Position numbers and translations under genes: made by a program. A stretch of 64,000 nt of DNA from SLJK01 sp964567295 (GTDB lineage Bacteria; Bacillota; Dethiobacteria; DTU022; UBA8154). Of the stretch, positions 53,222 through 62,304 are shown piece by piece. The notes under the pieces are model-generated. The model ran no database searches. It was not told the origin of the DNA and worked only from the letters and a program-made list of their open reading frames with translations. The stretch spans positions 14,418 to 78,417 of the forward strand of contig CAZMLU010000002.1 in the NCBI GenBank assembly GCA_964567295.1. Reading direction: 5' to 3'. Position 1 is the first letter of the stretch. Every line of letters begins with the position of its first letter.

Positions 53222-55522
53222 GTGAGCAATTCTTCAAAAGAGGAGGGGCAGGAAAAGGTAGAGATTCTTATAAAGGGAATGACCTGTTCCGCATGCTCCC
53301 AACGTGTGGAAAAAAACCTTTCCCGCCTTAAGGGAGTGATGGAAGCCAATGTCAACCTGGCCTCGGAAAAGGCCACGGTAAAGTATCGCCCCTCGGAAAC
53401 GGACTTGGCAGAGCTGAAAAAAACCGTCCAGGAGAGCGGTTATGAAGTTATAGATGAAGAAACCGCGGAAGAAAGAGACTTGGAGATGGAAAAGCTGGCC
53501 CACACCGCCCGACGGATGTGGTTCTCGGCTTCTTTTGCCATACCCATCATGATCTTGATGATGATTCACATGTTCGTAGTGGAGATCCCCTATTATATCC
53601 CTATCATCTATATACTCGGTTTCCCGGTCATCTTCGTCGCCGGCTGGGAAACGCACAAAGCCAGCTTCAATTCGGTGAAAAACTTGAGCCCCAATATGGA
53701 TACGCTAGTCACCATGGGTTCCTTGATTCCTTACCTGTTGAACCTTTTTATCATCTGGTTCCCCATTACCTCCTTTGTGGAAATGGCCGTTTCCATCTTG
53801 ACCCTGCACCTGGTGGGCAGATTCCTGGAAGCAAAGGCAAAAGGCCGGGCTTCCCAGGCCATCAAAAAGCTCCTGGAAATGGGGGCCAAAAAGGCACGGG
53901 TCCTGATAGAAGGCGAAGAAGTGGAGATTCCCATCGAAGAAGTCAAGGTGGGCCAAACCATGATCGTCCGACCCGGTGAAAAGATACCCACAGACGGAAT
54001 TATCATTGATGGTCGCAGCAGCATTGACGAATCCATGGCTACCGGGGAATCCCTGCCCGTGGAAAAAACAGCGGGCCAGGAGGTCATCGGCTCTACCGTC
54101 AACAAACAGGGCCTGCTCAAGGTGGAAGCCAAAAAAGTAGGCAAAGATACTTTCTTATCCCAGGTAATCAAGATGGTGGAAGAAGCCCAGGGCTCCAAAG
54201 TGCCCATCCAGGAATTCGCGGACCGGGTCACCGGTTTTTTTGTTCCCGTAGTTATCCTCATCGCCATAGCTGCGTTTGTATCCTGGACGCTTAACCCGGG
54301 CTTTCATATCCCCATCGTGGAGTTTTTTAATTTTCCCTGGAGCACCGTTGACCTACCGCTGATTTCTTTGGCCCTTCTGGCCACCATAGCGGTCCTGGTC
54401 ATCTCCTGCCCCTGCGCCCTGGGTTTGGCCACTCCTACTGCCATCATGGTTGGCGGCGGACTGGGTGCGGAGAATGGAATTTTAATCCGCAAAGGCGAAG
54501 CCATTCAGACTATCAAAAACGTCCGGATCATAGCCCTTGACAAAACAGGGACTATCACTAAGGGTGAACCGGAAGTTACCGATACCGTACCCTTCAAGGG
54601 ATACTCCGAGGCCGACTTGCTCTTCTATGCCGGCAGCATCGAGGCTGCCTCTGAGCACCCCCTGGGCGATGCTATTGTGGAGAAAGCCCGCGAAGGGGAG
54701 TTACCTCTGAAAAATGTGGAAGACTTTTCGGCTTTAAGCGGCAAAGGAGTGCAGGGTATAGTAGATAAAAAGCATGTCCTGGTAGGCAGCCGCAAGTTAA
54801 TGGTCGAAAATATGGTTGACCATGAGCAATATATGCAAAAGATGGAAAGGATGGAAGACGAGGGGAAAACAGCTATGCTGGTTGCCGTTGATGGTGAAAT
54901 GGCCGGTATTATCGCCGTGGCCGACACCTTGAAAGAAGATTCCGCTCCGGCCATCGCTGAGCTGGAAGCTATGGGCATCAGGACTGCCATGATTACCGGC
55001 GACAACCAGAGAACGGCCGATGCCATTGCACGGAGGGTGGGTATCAGCAGGGTCCTGGCGGAAGTTTTGCCTGATGGGAAAGTAGATGAAGTTAAAAAAC
55101 TGCAAGAGGAATACGAGACGGTTGCCATGGTGGGAGACGGCATTAATGATGCGCCCGCTTTAAAACAGGCTAATGTAGGGATCGCTATCGGGACGGGGAC
55201 AGATATCGCCATTGAAGCGGCAGACATCACTTTAGTGCAGGGCAACCTGAGCGCGGTCATTTCTGCCATAAAGCTCTCTAACGCCACCTTCGGCAAAATA
55301 AAGCAGAACTATTTCTGGGCCTGGCTCTACAACGGGGTAGCCATACCGGCGGCCTTTTTAGGGCTGATTCACCCAATTATCGGCGCGGCAGCCATGGCGG
55401 CCAGTTCCATTAGTGTCGTTTTAAATTCCACCCTGCTTAAGCGAGCCCGTATTGAGCCTATATACCAGGTTGACAAACAGCTACCGCAGAAAAAAGAAGC
55501 TGAAGAAGCTACACCTGCATGA
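53222..55522 (+). CDS. copA: Copper-exporting P1B-type ATPase
   Basis: CopA pumps Cu(I) out of the cell. The 766-aa product has one N-terminal metal-binding domain with CSAC (Cys22, Cys25), eight predicted helices, the transport site CPC (396-398), phosphorylation loop DKTGT (from Asp440), [17 protein letters not shown] and [11 protein letters not shown]. The last helices carry [10 protein letters not shown] and [12 protein letters not shown], the residues that mark Cu(I) rather than Zn specificity. The start is a GTG with GGAGGG 8 nt upstream. A copper chaperone and CsoR are not adjacent. Confidence 0.95.
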   Translation: MSNSSKEEGQEKVEILIKGMTCSACSQRVEKNLSRLKGVMEANVNLASEKATVKYRPSETDLAELKKTVQESGYEVIDEETAEERDLEMEKLAHTARRMWFSASFAIPIMILMMIHMFVVEIPYYIPIIYILGFPVIFVAGWETHKASFNSVKNLSPNMDTLVTMGSLIPYLLNLFIIWFPITSFVEMAVSILTLHLVGRFLEAKAKGRASQAIKKLLEMGAKKARVLIEGEEVEIPIEEVKVGQTMIVRPGEKIPTDGIIIDGRSSIDESMATGESLPVEKTAGQEVIGSTVNKQGLLKVEAKKVGKDTFLSQVIKMVEEAQGSKVPIQEFADRVTGFFVPVVILIAIAAFVSWTLNPGFHIPIVEFFNFPWSTVDLPLISLALLATIAVLVISCPCALGLATPTAIMVGGGLGAENGILIRKGEAIQTIKNVRIIALDKTGTITKGEPEVTDTVPFKGYSEADLLFYAGSIEAASEHPLGDAIVEKAREGELPLKNVEDFSALSGKGVQGIVDKKHVLVGSRKLMVENMVDHEQYMQKMERMEDEGKTAMLVAVDGEMAGIIAVADTLKEDSAPAIAELEAMGIRTAMITGDNQRTADAIARRVGISRVLAEVLPDGKVDEVKKLQEEYETVAMVGDGINDAPALKQANVGIAIGTGTDIAIEAADITLVQGNLSAVISAIKLSNATFGKIKQNYFWAWLYNGVAIPAAFLGLIHPIIGAAAMAASSISVVLNSTLLKRARIEPIYQVDKQLPQKKEAEEATPA

Positions 55523-55714
55523 GCCAAGGGGACCTGCCCCGAATTTTGGTAGAACATCTACTCTGAATGATAGTCCCTTGTCTTTTTCTGCCGGCCGCAG
55601 CTCAAACCCGGGATGTTATCTAGCAGTTTCTTTACGGGGTTTGATATTGATAGCTCTCCGGCTAAATCACCTGTATCTTAAACAATTTTCCCAGAAAAAG
55701 GAGGCATGGTCTAA

Positions 55715-56383
55715 TTGTCAACAGAGAAAAAAAACACGAATAATGGAGAAGCACCGTTAGATAACGAAAAAGTGCATATTGAAAAGCTTACTCTGGGTCC
55801 TTATGGCACAAACGCTTACGTGATAGTTTGCCGGGAAACAAAACAGAGTGTTCTGGTAGATGCTCCTGCGGAAGCAGGCTTATTGTTGGAAAAGCTGGAG
55901 GGAACGACACCTAAATACATTCTTCTTACCCACAATCATCCCGACCACACCGGAGCCTTGGCGGAATTGAAAGAAAAGCTGAACGTTCCCCTGGCAGCAC
56001 ACCCAGAAGAAGCAGCGAAACTCCCCGTAACACCAGAGCTTACATTAAATGAAGGGGAAAGCATAACCGTAGGGAAACTTTTCTTTGAAGTTCTGCATAC
56101 CCCGGGGCACACTCCGGGCAGCATATGTTTCAAGATGGGGGGCTATCTTTTCGGCGGAGACACCTTATTTCCCGGGGGGCCGGGGAAAACCTCCTCCCCT
56201 GAGCGATTTAAGCAAATCATAGATTCCATTACCAGAAAAATATTAACCCTTCCTGGAGAAATACTGGTTTTGCCAGGACATGGAGAACCCACAAAGGTCA
56301 AAAAAGCCCAAGAAGAATACAAGTTTTTTTCTTCTAAAAAACAAAGGGATGACCTTTACGGGGATGTGGAATGGCTTTCCTAA
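55715..56383 (+). CDS. Metallo-beta-lactamase-fold hydrolase (glyoxalase II-like)
   Basis: The 222-aa product has the metal motif THNHPDHTG (His73, His75, Asp77, His78), HTPGHTPGSICF, LFGGDTLF and a final LPGHGEPT. The family includes hydroxyacylglutathione hydrolases and other thioester hydrolases. The N-terminal LGPYGTNAYVIV fits this group. It starts at TTG after GGAGG. It converges on the PIG-L gene with a 27-bp gap. Glyoxalase II enzymes can act on mycothiol or bacillithiol conjugates, so the neighbourhood is suggestive, but orientation argues against a shared transcript. Confidence 0.85.
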   Translation: MSTEKKNTNNGEAPLDNEKVHIEKLTLGPYGTNAYVIVCRETKQSVLVDAPAEAGLLLEKLEGTTPKYILLTHNHPDHTGALAELKEKLNVPLAAHPEEAAKLPVTPELTLNEGESITVGKLFFEVLHTPGHTPGSICFKMGGYLFGGDTLFPGGPGKTSSPERFKQIIDSITRKILTLPGEILVLPGHGEPTKVKKAQEEYKFFSSKKQRDDLYGDVEWLS

Positions 56384-56410
56384 AAACTTTCATACGGCTA
56401 GATTAGAGAA

Positions 56411-57118
56411 TCACCACCAGATATCTATACAGTGGAAATCTTCTCCCAGCGTAAAGGTTTCGCTTGCGGCGGCACGTTGTGCCCTTTTTTGCAGCCAGTC
56501 TTCCATTTTATGCAGTTTATCTTTATTCAGCTGGCTTTGGTGACATTTCAGGGCTTCTATTTTGAGTTCAAAAGTCAAAGATATATCAAAGCAGCAATTA
56601 GGGTCTTCAGTTCCCCAGAGGAAAACTTGTTCCACCCTGTGCGGCGCAAGATCTTCTTCAAGCAGTTCCGGGAAGGAAAGATAATCCCTGGCAAAAGGAT
56701 ATACAGCGTCCAGAACAACCTGCCCGGTAATACGGTGGTCACGGTGCCATGGATAACGGCGGAAAGGATCTACGGTCAGCACTGTTTTGGGCTTAAATAA
56801 CCTTAACAGCCGCACCAGCTCCTTTCTAAAGGCAGGGGTATCTTCCAGGCCCTGGTCGGGGTATCTCAAAAAGACGGTTTTTTCTACTCCGAGCAGGCTC
56901 GCTGCAGCTAGCTGCTCATTTTCTCTTTTCCGCGCTATCTCCCGGGGAGCAACAGCGGGGTCACTGCTACCTTTGTCGCCATTGGTTGTAACTACGTAGA
57001 TAACCTTTTTCCCGGCACGGGTCCAGCTGGCCACTGTTCCGGCAGCGCTTATTTCGGCATCGTCCGGGTGCGGGATTACCACCATCACCGGCTCTTGCGC
57101 GTTTTCATCTTTTATCAC
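56411..57118 (-). CDS. PIG-L/LmbE-family GlcNAc deacetylase (MshB/BshB-like)
   Basis: The family removes the N-acetyl group from GlcNAc conjugates; MshB acts on GlcNAc-inositol and BshB on GlcNAc-malate. The 235-aa product has PHPDDAEI (His17, Asp20), TNGDKGSSDP, and WHRDHR (His125, Asp127, His128), the metal site of the fold. Length is close to BshB1 and below that of actinobacterial MshB (about 300). The GTG start has GGAGGT 7 nt upstream. It is the last gene of the operon with the MshA-type transferase 23 nt upstream, so the substrate is most likely that enzyme's product. Confidence 0.85.
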   Translation of the reverse strand: MIKDENAQEPVMVVIPHPDDAEISAAGTVASWTRAGKKVIYVVTTNGDKGSSDPAVAPREIARKRENEQLAAASLLGVEKTVFLRYPDQGLEDTPAFRKELVRLLRLFKPKTVLTVDPFRRYPWHRDHRITGQVVLDAVYPFARDYLSFPELLEEDLAPHRVEQVFLWGTEDPNCCFDISLTFELKIEALKCHQSQLNKDKLHKMEDWLQKRAQRAAASETFTLGEDFHCIDIWW

Positions 57119-57141
57119 CCTTATAACCTCCGTTTCGGAAT

Positions 57142-58350
57142 TTAATCTGCAGCAACAAGCTCAAAGCACTTTCTCCTAACCTGCCCTGCGATCTGAGACC
57201 AGTCATAATTGGAAACAGCATCCCGCACATTGGCAGGTTCAAACCCCCCCGGATGTGTTAAAAGCATTTCTATTTTGGCTGCCAGTTCCTGAGGGTCGTT
57301 AGAGGATGCGAGGTAGCCCGATTCTCCCTGGCAAACAATTTTTTGCAGCTCGCCTACATCAGTGGCAACAACAGGAGTTCCGCAGGCCATAGCCTCCAAA
57401 GCTGCGAGACCAAAACTTTCGTAGTAAGAAGGAACCACACAGAGGTCAGCAGCACTGTAATAATAGGGCATCAATTGGTGTTGGACCGTCCCCATAAAAG
57501 TTACAGGAAAGGGAAGCAGCAGATCCCGGCAAAAACTATTCCACCGAAAAATTTCTTTCTCATCCCCACCGATGACCACCAACCGGAAGGAAGTCTCCAA
57601 TGTAAGGGATTTTAAAGCTTTCAAAAGCTGCTCCAGTCCTTTTATAGGATCCGGTCGCCCCACAAAAAGAGCCACCTTTTCTTCCGGGGAGTGCCCAGTT
57701 TTCCCCCTTGCCTCTTTTTTACTTATCGGTCGGAAACGGTCCAGGTTAACTCCGCAGGGAATCACGCTGACCTGTTCTGAAGATACTTCATAGTAATAAG
57801 TAAGTTCTTTTTTTTCTCTTTCCGTCGGCACAATGACAAGGGAACAATTTTGGGCGAGCTTTTTTTCAGTTTCCAAGCGCATATCGGGCTCTATTTTTCC
57901 AATACCTGTTAAATTTTTAACGGCACCCAGGGTATGAAACATAAGGAGGTGGGGAACCTGCCAGTATTCTTGCAGCTCTTGCCCAACCAGCCCGGAGATC
58001 CAATAGTGGCTAAAAATGATGTGATAGACAAGTTCCTCACTTATCCTGAATTCTTCCACTGTCTGTATAAATTCCGGCAGATAATCAGGAAGATCTTCCT
58101 TGCTTACGCTTTGCAAAGGACCGGCCTTAATATACATTAGGCGAACTCCGGATCCCAAATTTTCAATTTTCCCGTTTTCGGCAACCGACGTGCTGCGGGT
58201 GAAAATATCTATTGCCAAACCCGTCTTCCCCAGCTCGCGGGAAAGCTCTGACAAGTAGATACTCATACCCCCTGTATCTTTCTCCCCTATATTGCCCAGA
58301 GGGGAGCTGTGTATGCTGAAAATAGCAATTTTGCAGCTGCTCTCTTCCAA
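57142..58350 (-). CDS. MshA-type GT4 glycosyltransferase (GlcNAc to inositol phosphate)
   Basis: MshA joins UDP-GlcNAc to 1D-inositol-3-phosphate. This GT-B protein (402 aa from the TTG chosen for its GGGGAGAGG site; the frame extends to 58395) begins SIHSSPLGNIGEKDTGGM, matching the H-T-S-P-L and G-D-A-G-G-M motifs of MshA. It then has DIFTRSTS, SKEDLPDYL, SHYWISG, MFHTLGAVKN and a RLETEKKL segment. Lys, Tyr, Thr and Arg at these places hold the inositol phosphate in corynebacterial MshA. The C-terminal half has PIKGLEQLL and ESFGLAALEAMACGTPVVATDVGE (EX7E motif). The inositol synthase gene is in the same operon, which supports the acceptor. Confidence 0.85.
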   Translation of the reverse strand: MEESSCKIAIFSIHSSPLGNIGEKDTGGMSIYLSELSRELGKTGLAIDIFTRSTSVAENGKIENLGSGVRLMYIKAGPLQSVSKEDLPDYLPEFIQTVEEFRISEELVYHIIFSHYWISGLVGQELQEYWQVPHLLMFHTLGAVKNLTGIGKIEPDMRLETEKKLAQNCSLVIVPTEREKKELTYYYEVSSEQVSVIPCGVNLDRFRPISKKEARGKTGHSPEEKVALFVGRPDPIKGLEQLLKALKSLTLETSFRLVVIGGDEKEIFRWNSFCRDLLLPFPVTFMGTVQHQLMPYYYSAADLCVVPSYYESFGLAALEAMACGTPVVATDVGELQKIVCQGESGYLASSNDPQELAAKIEMLLTHPGGFEPANVRDAVSNYDWSQIAGQVRRKCFELVAAD

Positions 58351-58395
58351 GTGGCACCTCTCCCCCGCTCTCTTAACTGTTCTCTTAGAAAGCAA

Positions 58396-59394
58396 TTAGC
58401 GCCATTTAATTTCACATCCGTAGAGAGGTACCTCCTGCCCCCCCAAACGGTGTTTAAAAACCTCCATGCCTTTCAAAAAATCAAAAACCCGGCGCTGTTG
58501 TCGGATGCTTTCCTTAATGCAAAAGAGCTTGGTCATTAAACCGGCGCTGATAGATCGATAACCGGGGTCATGGCCGCTGTTATACAAATAAACACGTCCG
58601 GCATGTACAAAATGCAAAGTCATACCCGCCTGCTTAGAATCTAATTCTAATATACCCATTCTCAGAACCCCATCACAGGACATCCTTTCTACCAACTTGC
58701 GGAAGAACCCTTCCCTCGCAGGTGTTAAAAAAGCGGCCTTGTCTTCCCTGCTTTCGGCAAACAGGGCAAAAAAAGATTGCAGCAGATCGGAGGTTACTTC
58801 ATCCCCCTGTATTTCCCTGTACTGAACTTCTGCAGCCTCATAGGTTCTTCTCAGTTTGCGCCTTACTTCATGCCTCTGCTTTTTGGGAAGAGATTTCAAA
58901 TAACTCTCCCAATCGGGCTTAAGCTCCATTTCATAAGATACGTCCTTCTTTTCCCAAGAAGATTCGACATCTTCCGCAGACTTTAAAAAAGAAGAGAGTC
59001 CCTTATAAATAGCAGAGTCGGGCCTTACTAGACCCAGATTCATTTTTTTTATCTTCCTTTTGGAAAGATCATCCAGGAGCGCGGCAAAAAAAAGACTTTC
59101 TTTGCCGGCAGCCATGGGGATATCACGGTAATCACAGAGATCGTCCCCGCCCAGCAAAAAGGCAGTCTCATCCCTCAAATAGAGAGGCGCCACTCCGCAA
59201 AGCTTATCCTTTTCCCAGATGGAACGGAGGTAGAGCTCACCGGCGGAGTTGAAGGTCTCCCACCAAGTTTCCAGCCAGTGCGGCAGGGAAAAAAGAGTGT
59301 ACCACCGAAGATCGCTGCTATGGCTTTGCCAGAGAGAATTCATCGTGGCAAAGCTTTCTTCTTTGATATTGACATTTAAACCGGCAGGATGCAA
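58396..59394 (-). CDS. FemAB/BioF2-like GNAT-fold transferase in the inositol operon
   Basis: The 332-aa product belongs to the Acetyltransf_6 group related to FemX aminoacyl transferases. It has SLPKKQRHEVRRKLRRTYEA (about 165-184), an AGMTLHFVHAGRVYLYNSGHD core, and the typical IREQ-like SIRQQRRVFDFLKGMEVFKH near the end. Members transfer acyl or aminoacyl groups to sugars or peptides. It lies between ino1 and the MshA-type gene, with 0-45 nt to the latter. Mycothiol synthesis needs a cysteine ligase (MshC), which is missing here, so this could be a cysteinyl or acyl transferase. That role is inferred only. Confidence 0.75.
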   Translation of the reverse strand: MHPAGLNVNIKEESFATMNSLWQSHSSDLRWYTLFSLPHWLETWWETFNSAGELYLRSIWEKDKLCGVAPLYLRDETAFLLGGDDLCDYRDIPMAAGKESLFFAALLDDLSKRKIKKMNLGLVRPDSAIYKGLSSFLKSAEDVESSWEKKDVSYEMELKPDWESYLKSLPKKQRHEVRRKLRRTYEAAEVQYREIQGDEVTSDLLQSFFALFAESREDKAAFLTPAREGFFRKLVERMSCDGVLRMGILELDSKQAGMTLHFVHAGRVYLYNSGHDPGYRSISAGLMTKLFCIKESIRQQRRVFDFLKGMEVFKHRLGGQEVPLYGCEIKWR

Positions 59395-59431
59395 ATAAAA
59401 CCACCATCCCCTTTATTTTATCCGGAAGGGC

Positions 59432-60529
59432 CTAGCGCTCTCGAACACCTTCGACGTAATCCTTCACCATCAACATAGCTTCATTATCACTAAACTGGCC
59501 AGGAGGCGATTTCATGGTTAAGGCAGAAATCGAGGTAAGGACACCTCCCAAGCCCCTGTCCAGGGCCAGCTTCATACAGCGGATGGCATCGATTGTCACG
59601 CCGCCGCTGTTAGGAGAATCTTCCACGGAGAGCTTCAGTTCGAGGTCAACGGGTGCCCCTCCGAAACCCCTTCCCTCCATCCTGATATGGCATATCTTGT
59701 TGTCCTTCAACCAGGGGATATAATCGCTGGGGCCAATATGTATGTTTTCATCGGCCAGGGGAATTGCCATTTCTGCCTGGACAGACTGGGTCTTCGACTT
59801 TTTCTTCGAAGAAAGACGGCGATGATTTAACATGTTCAAAAAGTCCGTATTTCCCCCAAAATTGAGCTGGTAGCAGCGGTCGATACGCACGCCGCGGCTT
59901 TCAAAAAGTTTAGTCAGTGTGCGGTGGATAACAGTTGCTCCGAGCTGTCCCTTCACATCATCTCCAATGAGGGGAAGGTTTTTCTGCTCAAACCTCTTTT
60001 CCCACCACTGGTCAGAAGCAATAAACACAGGCATGGCATTAATAAAGCCCACCCCTGCTTCCAGGCTTTCCTGGGCATAGAATCGGGCTGCTTCCTCGGA
60101 ACCTACAGGCAGGTAATTGATTAATATCTCTGCCCCGCTTTCCTGCAAAACATTTCTCACCGAGGAGGGCTCTTGCTCGGAAACTATAATGGTCTCCTCC
60201 TCAGTATAACTGCTGGAGTGTTCGCCAACACTGTCCAGTATATGCCCCATCCGGACGTCAACCCCATAAACAGGCAGAGCACTATTAAAAACCTGAGCGC
60301 AATTAGGCCTGGCGAAAGCTGCTTCTCGCAGTTCTTTACCTACCTTGCGCTTATCTATATCAAAAGCGGCAACTACTTCTATATCCCCCGGACTATAGCC
60401 TCCCAGATCATAGTTCAGCAGCCCGATTATCTTTTCCTTTTCAGAATCATTTTTATACATTTCAAGGCCCTGCAGCAAAGCACTGGCACAGTTTCCTACA
60501 CCGACAATAGCTACTTTTATATTTGACAA
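59432..60529 (-). CDS. ino1: myo-Inositol-3-phosphate synthase (mycobacterial type)
   Basis: The enzyme cyclises glucose-6-phosphate to inositol-3-phosphate using NAD. The 365-aa length equals the short bacterial Ino1 (367 in mycobacteria) rather than the 500-aa eukaryotic form. It has VGVGNCASALLQGLEMY (NAD loop, residues 9-25), AFDIDKRKVG, LINYLPVGSEEA, GDDVKGQLGATVIHRTL, NFGGNTDFLNM and the catalytic-lysine region. It provides the acceptor for the MshA-type enzyme. The TTG start has GGAGGT 11 nt upstream. Bacillota seldom carry ino1, which suggests transfer of the whole operon. Confidence 0.94.
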   Translation of the reverse strand: MSNIKVAIVGVGNCASALLQGLEMYKNDSEKEKIIGLLNYDLGGYSPGDIEVVAAFDIDKRKVGKELREAAFARPNCAQVFNSALPVYGVDVRMGHILDSVGEHSSSYTEEETIIVSEQEPSSVRNVLQESGAEILINYLPVGSEEAARFYAQESLEAGVGFINAMPVFIASDQWWEKRFEQKNLPLIGDDVKGQLGATVIHRTLTKLFESRGVRIDRCYQLNFGGNTDFLNMLNHRRLSSKKKSKTQSVQAEMAIPLADENIHIGPSDYIPWLKDNKICHIRMEGRGFGGAPVDLELKLSVEDSPNSGGVTIDAIRCMKLALDRGLGGVLTSISALTMKSPPGQFSDNEAMLMVKDYVEGVRER

Positions 60530-60582
60530 AGCTGTACTTTACCTCCTCGGCGATTAGTTTTTTGGGCTACTCCGATCATTTA

Positions 60583-61539
60583 TTAAACACTGTTTATCTT
60601 ATCATTATTTCTTTGCCAGGGAAAGCATATTTCATACCATAGTGTTTCGGACCAAGTTCTGAACCCCGAGGAAATATAAAGGCGGAGGGCGGGAATATTA
60701 CTGCCATCGCTGGATAATTCCACCACTTCTTTGCCCCTTTGGGCCAGCAAAAAAGCTCCGCGCTGAAGCATCCGGGCAGCGAGCCCTTTTCCGCGCTGCT
60801 CAGGAATCACGCCCAACATGTGAATTCTTCCTTTTTTGCCCTCCGGAGCAGCTATAACCCAGCAGTAAGCAACCGCCTCTTTTCCCTGGAAAATTGCCAA
60901 CACATCGTTCATGGAGCGGTTCTTTAGAGAGGTAAAGTATTGGATATCCTCCGGGGTATTTGGATTAAACCCCCATGTCCCGGCAAAGCACCTGTTTTGC
61001 AGCTCGGCCAGCATAGCCTCTTCCCCGGGCTGTAGGTGCCGCAAATATAAGTTCTCCCCCCAGGACAAACGCGGTGAAAGGATCCAGTTCGTCTTCGCTC
61101 TCAATTCCAGGAAGGTTCGCGTATGAAAAAACCCGAAGCGGAGCAGCATCTCCTGTGCAGCCAGGTTATGCCGGGAAGCTTGAACATGGATATGCTGTAC
61201 TTCCAGGTCTTTTGCACAGTCGAATACTCCTTCCAACAACCTCGAGGCCAGTCCCGCACCCCGGTGCAAAGGATGCACAAGGCAGGACAGAATTAACCGC
61301 TTAATATATTTTTCCCGGGCCATCTCTATAAAGGCGACCATTTTCCCTCTCTCTTCTACCACAAGTATATCTTCTTGCGGATTAAAGCGGGGACGTTCCA
61401 GGTGCTCCCGCAGTTGTGCGGGAGCAGGACATGCCCCGCTCAGATCGCATATTTCCGCTTCCCGGTAGAGCTTGAGCAGATTATCGAAATCACTTGTACG
61501 ATAGTTTCTAAGCAAGTAGTGCTTTCCCTGTAATAACAT
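60583..61539 (-). CDS. Tandem-GNAT acetyltransferase (MshD-like)
   Basis: MshD acetylates the cysteine amine of Cys-GlcN-inositol and consists of two GNAT domains. This 318-aa product also has two: domain one (about 1-150) with LSCLVHPLHRGAGLASRLL and NLAAQEMLLRFGF, and domain two (about 165-305) with CFAGTWGFNPNTPEDI, MLGVIPEQRGKGLAARML and IPALRLYISSGF. Both keep the Q/R-x-x-G-x-G/A acetyl-CoA loop (HRGAGLA, QRGKGLA). The tandem arrangement and operon partners support an MshD-like role. It is the first gene of the operon; GGGAG lies 8 nt before the ATG. Confidence 0.78.
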   Translation of the reverse strand: MLLQGKHYLLRNYRTSDFDNLLKLYREAEICDLSGACPAPAQLREHLERPRFNPQEDILVVEERGKMVAFIEMAREKYIKRLILSCLVHPLHRGAGLASRLLEGVFDCAKDLEVQHIHVQASRHNLAAQEMLLRFGFFHTRTFLELRAKTNWILSPRLSWGENLYLRHLQPGEEAMLAELQNRCFAGTWGFNPNTPEDIQYFTSLKNRSMNDVLAIFQGKEAVAYCWVIAAPEGKKGRIHMLGVIPEQRGKGLAARMLQRGAFLLAQRGKEVVELSSDGSNIPALRLYISSGFRTWSETLWYEICFPWQRNNDKINSV

Positions 61540-61584
61540 TCATCCGTCTCCCTTTTACCTGCCCTTTTTAATTACGTTCACTCA

Positions 61585-61613
61585 GTATCACAAGATATTG
61601 GGAAACTATACAA
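61585..61613 (-). promoter_or_regulatory. Possible promoter of the inositol operon
   Basis: On the minus strand TTGTAT and TGATAC are 17 bp apart, ending 45 bp before the first gene of the operon. Both boxes deviate from consensus, so this is weak evidence. The rest of the interval to 61823 holds nothing I can name beyond two similar 13-15-bp stretches around 61757 and 61791 (GGAGTAACACAGG, GGAGTTACAGG). Confidence 0.35.
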
Positions 61614-61823
61614 GTATATTTTACCATAAGAAACAGCTATAACAAAGGAATGGATTTCCGCGAAATCATGCCAAGTCGCAAGTAGCTTGCAGTTCTTTTA
61701 AATGCTTATCCTCCCACTTATGCAATATGTGCATGTAATTTATTAAGCTTAAAACACGGAGTAACACAGGGGTTCCTTTTGCAATTAAAGCATGGAGTTA
61801 CAGGTAATTTTTTTGATAGGGTA

Positions 61824-61852
61824 TTGACAGGGGTGGCAAAGTACGGTATAAG
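61824..61852 (+). promoter_or_regulatory. Sigma-A promoter of the T-box/acyl-CoA ligase unit
   Basis: A perfect -35 box TTGACA is followed after 17 bp by TATAAG. The T-box leader begins about 45 bp later. Spacing and sequence are close to ideal. Confidence 0.8.
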
Positions 61853-61896
61853 TTTGGATATTAAGCTGAAAAAAGTAAATAAGCAAATGATAAGGC

Positions 61897-62185
61897 TGTG
61901 AACGAGAGTAGTAGCTTCCCAGCGGGGGTGCAGAGAGCCGGGGAAAGGTGGGAGCCCGGCCCGAGCGCAGGAAGTGAATGGACTCGGGAGCCGCATGGCG
62001 AAAGGCCGAGAAGGTCCGGTAGCTTATGACGGAGTGGGCACCGTTAGCAGAGCCCAGGGTATCGCTGGATGTTTTCGGTCCGGCCGTACCTGACAAGTGT
62101 AAGCTTCTTTGCAGCTATTGCAAAGGCAGTTTTTAAGGTGGTACCGCGGAATAACATATCCCGCCCTTTGGGGCGGGATTTTTTA
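61897..62185 (+). promoter_or_regulatory. T-box riboswitch, specifier UGG (tryptophan)
   Basis: The leader has all T-box parts. CGAG pairs with CUCG, and CUUCC pairs with GGAAG, enclosing the specifier loop: AGUAGUAG on one side and UGAA-UGG-A on the other (UGG at 61979-61981, followed by the usual purine). Stem I continues with AGAGAGCC. The conserved AAGGUGGUACCGCGG is at 62135-62149. The terminator ATCCCGCCC/GGGCGGGAT with TTTTTT ends the leader. Uncharged tRNA-Trp should therefore switch on the downstream gene. The T-box UGGU would prefer an A73 tRNA, while bacterial tRNA-Trp normally has G73 (a G-U pair). Confidence 0.9.
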
Positions 62186-62304
62186 TTAAGATGTAACTAC
62201 CCGCTACCAAAATATTCTTTAAAAAAATGCCACCTGCCGAAAAAGGTAGGTGGTTGGACAGTAACATCAGGATTATCATGAAAGATTATGGAGGAGATGA
62301 GACC

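Noticed and set aside
54625..55296. Long antisense frame (223 codons) within copA
   Set aside because: Serine/alanine/proline-rich composition typical of the complement of a real coding frame; no motif.
62230..62253. CCACCT/AGGTGG inverted repeat between the T-box terminator and the ligase gene
   Set aside because: Outside the T-box, no known motif, and the ribosome site lies further downstream; could be chance.
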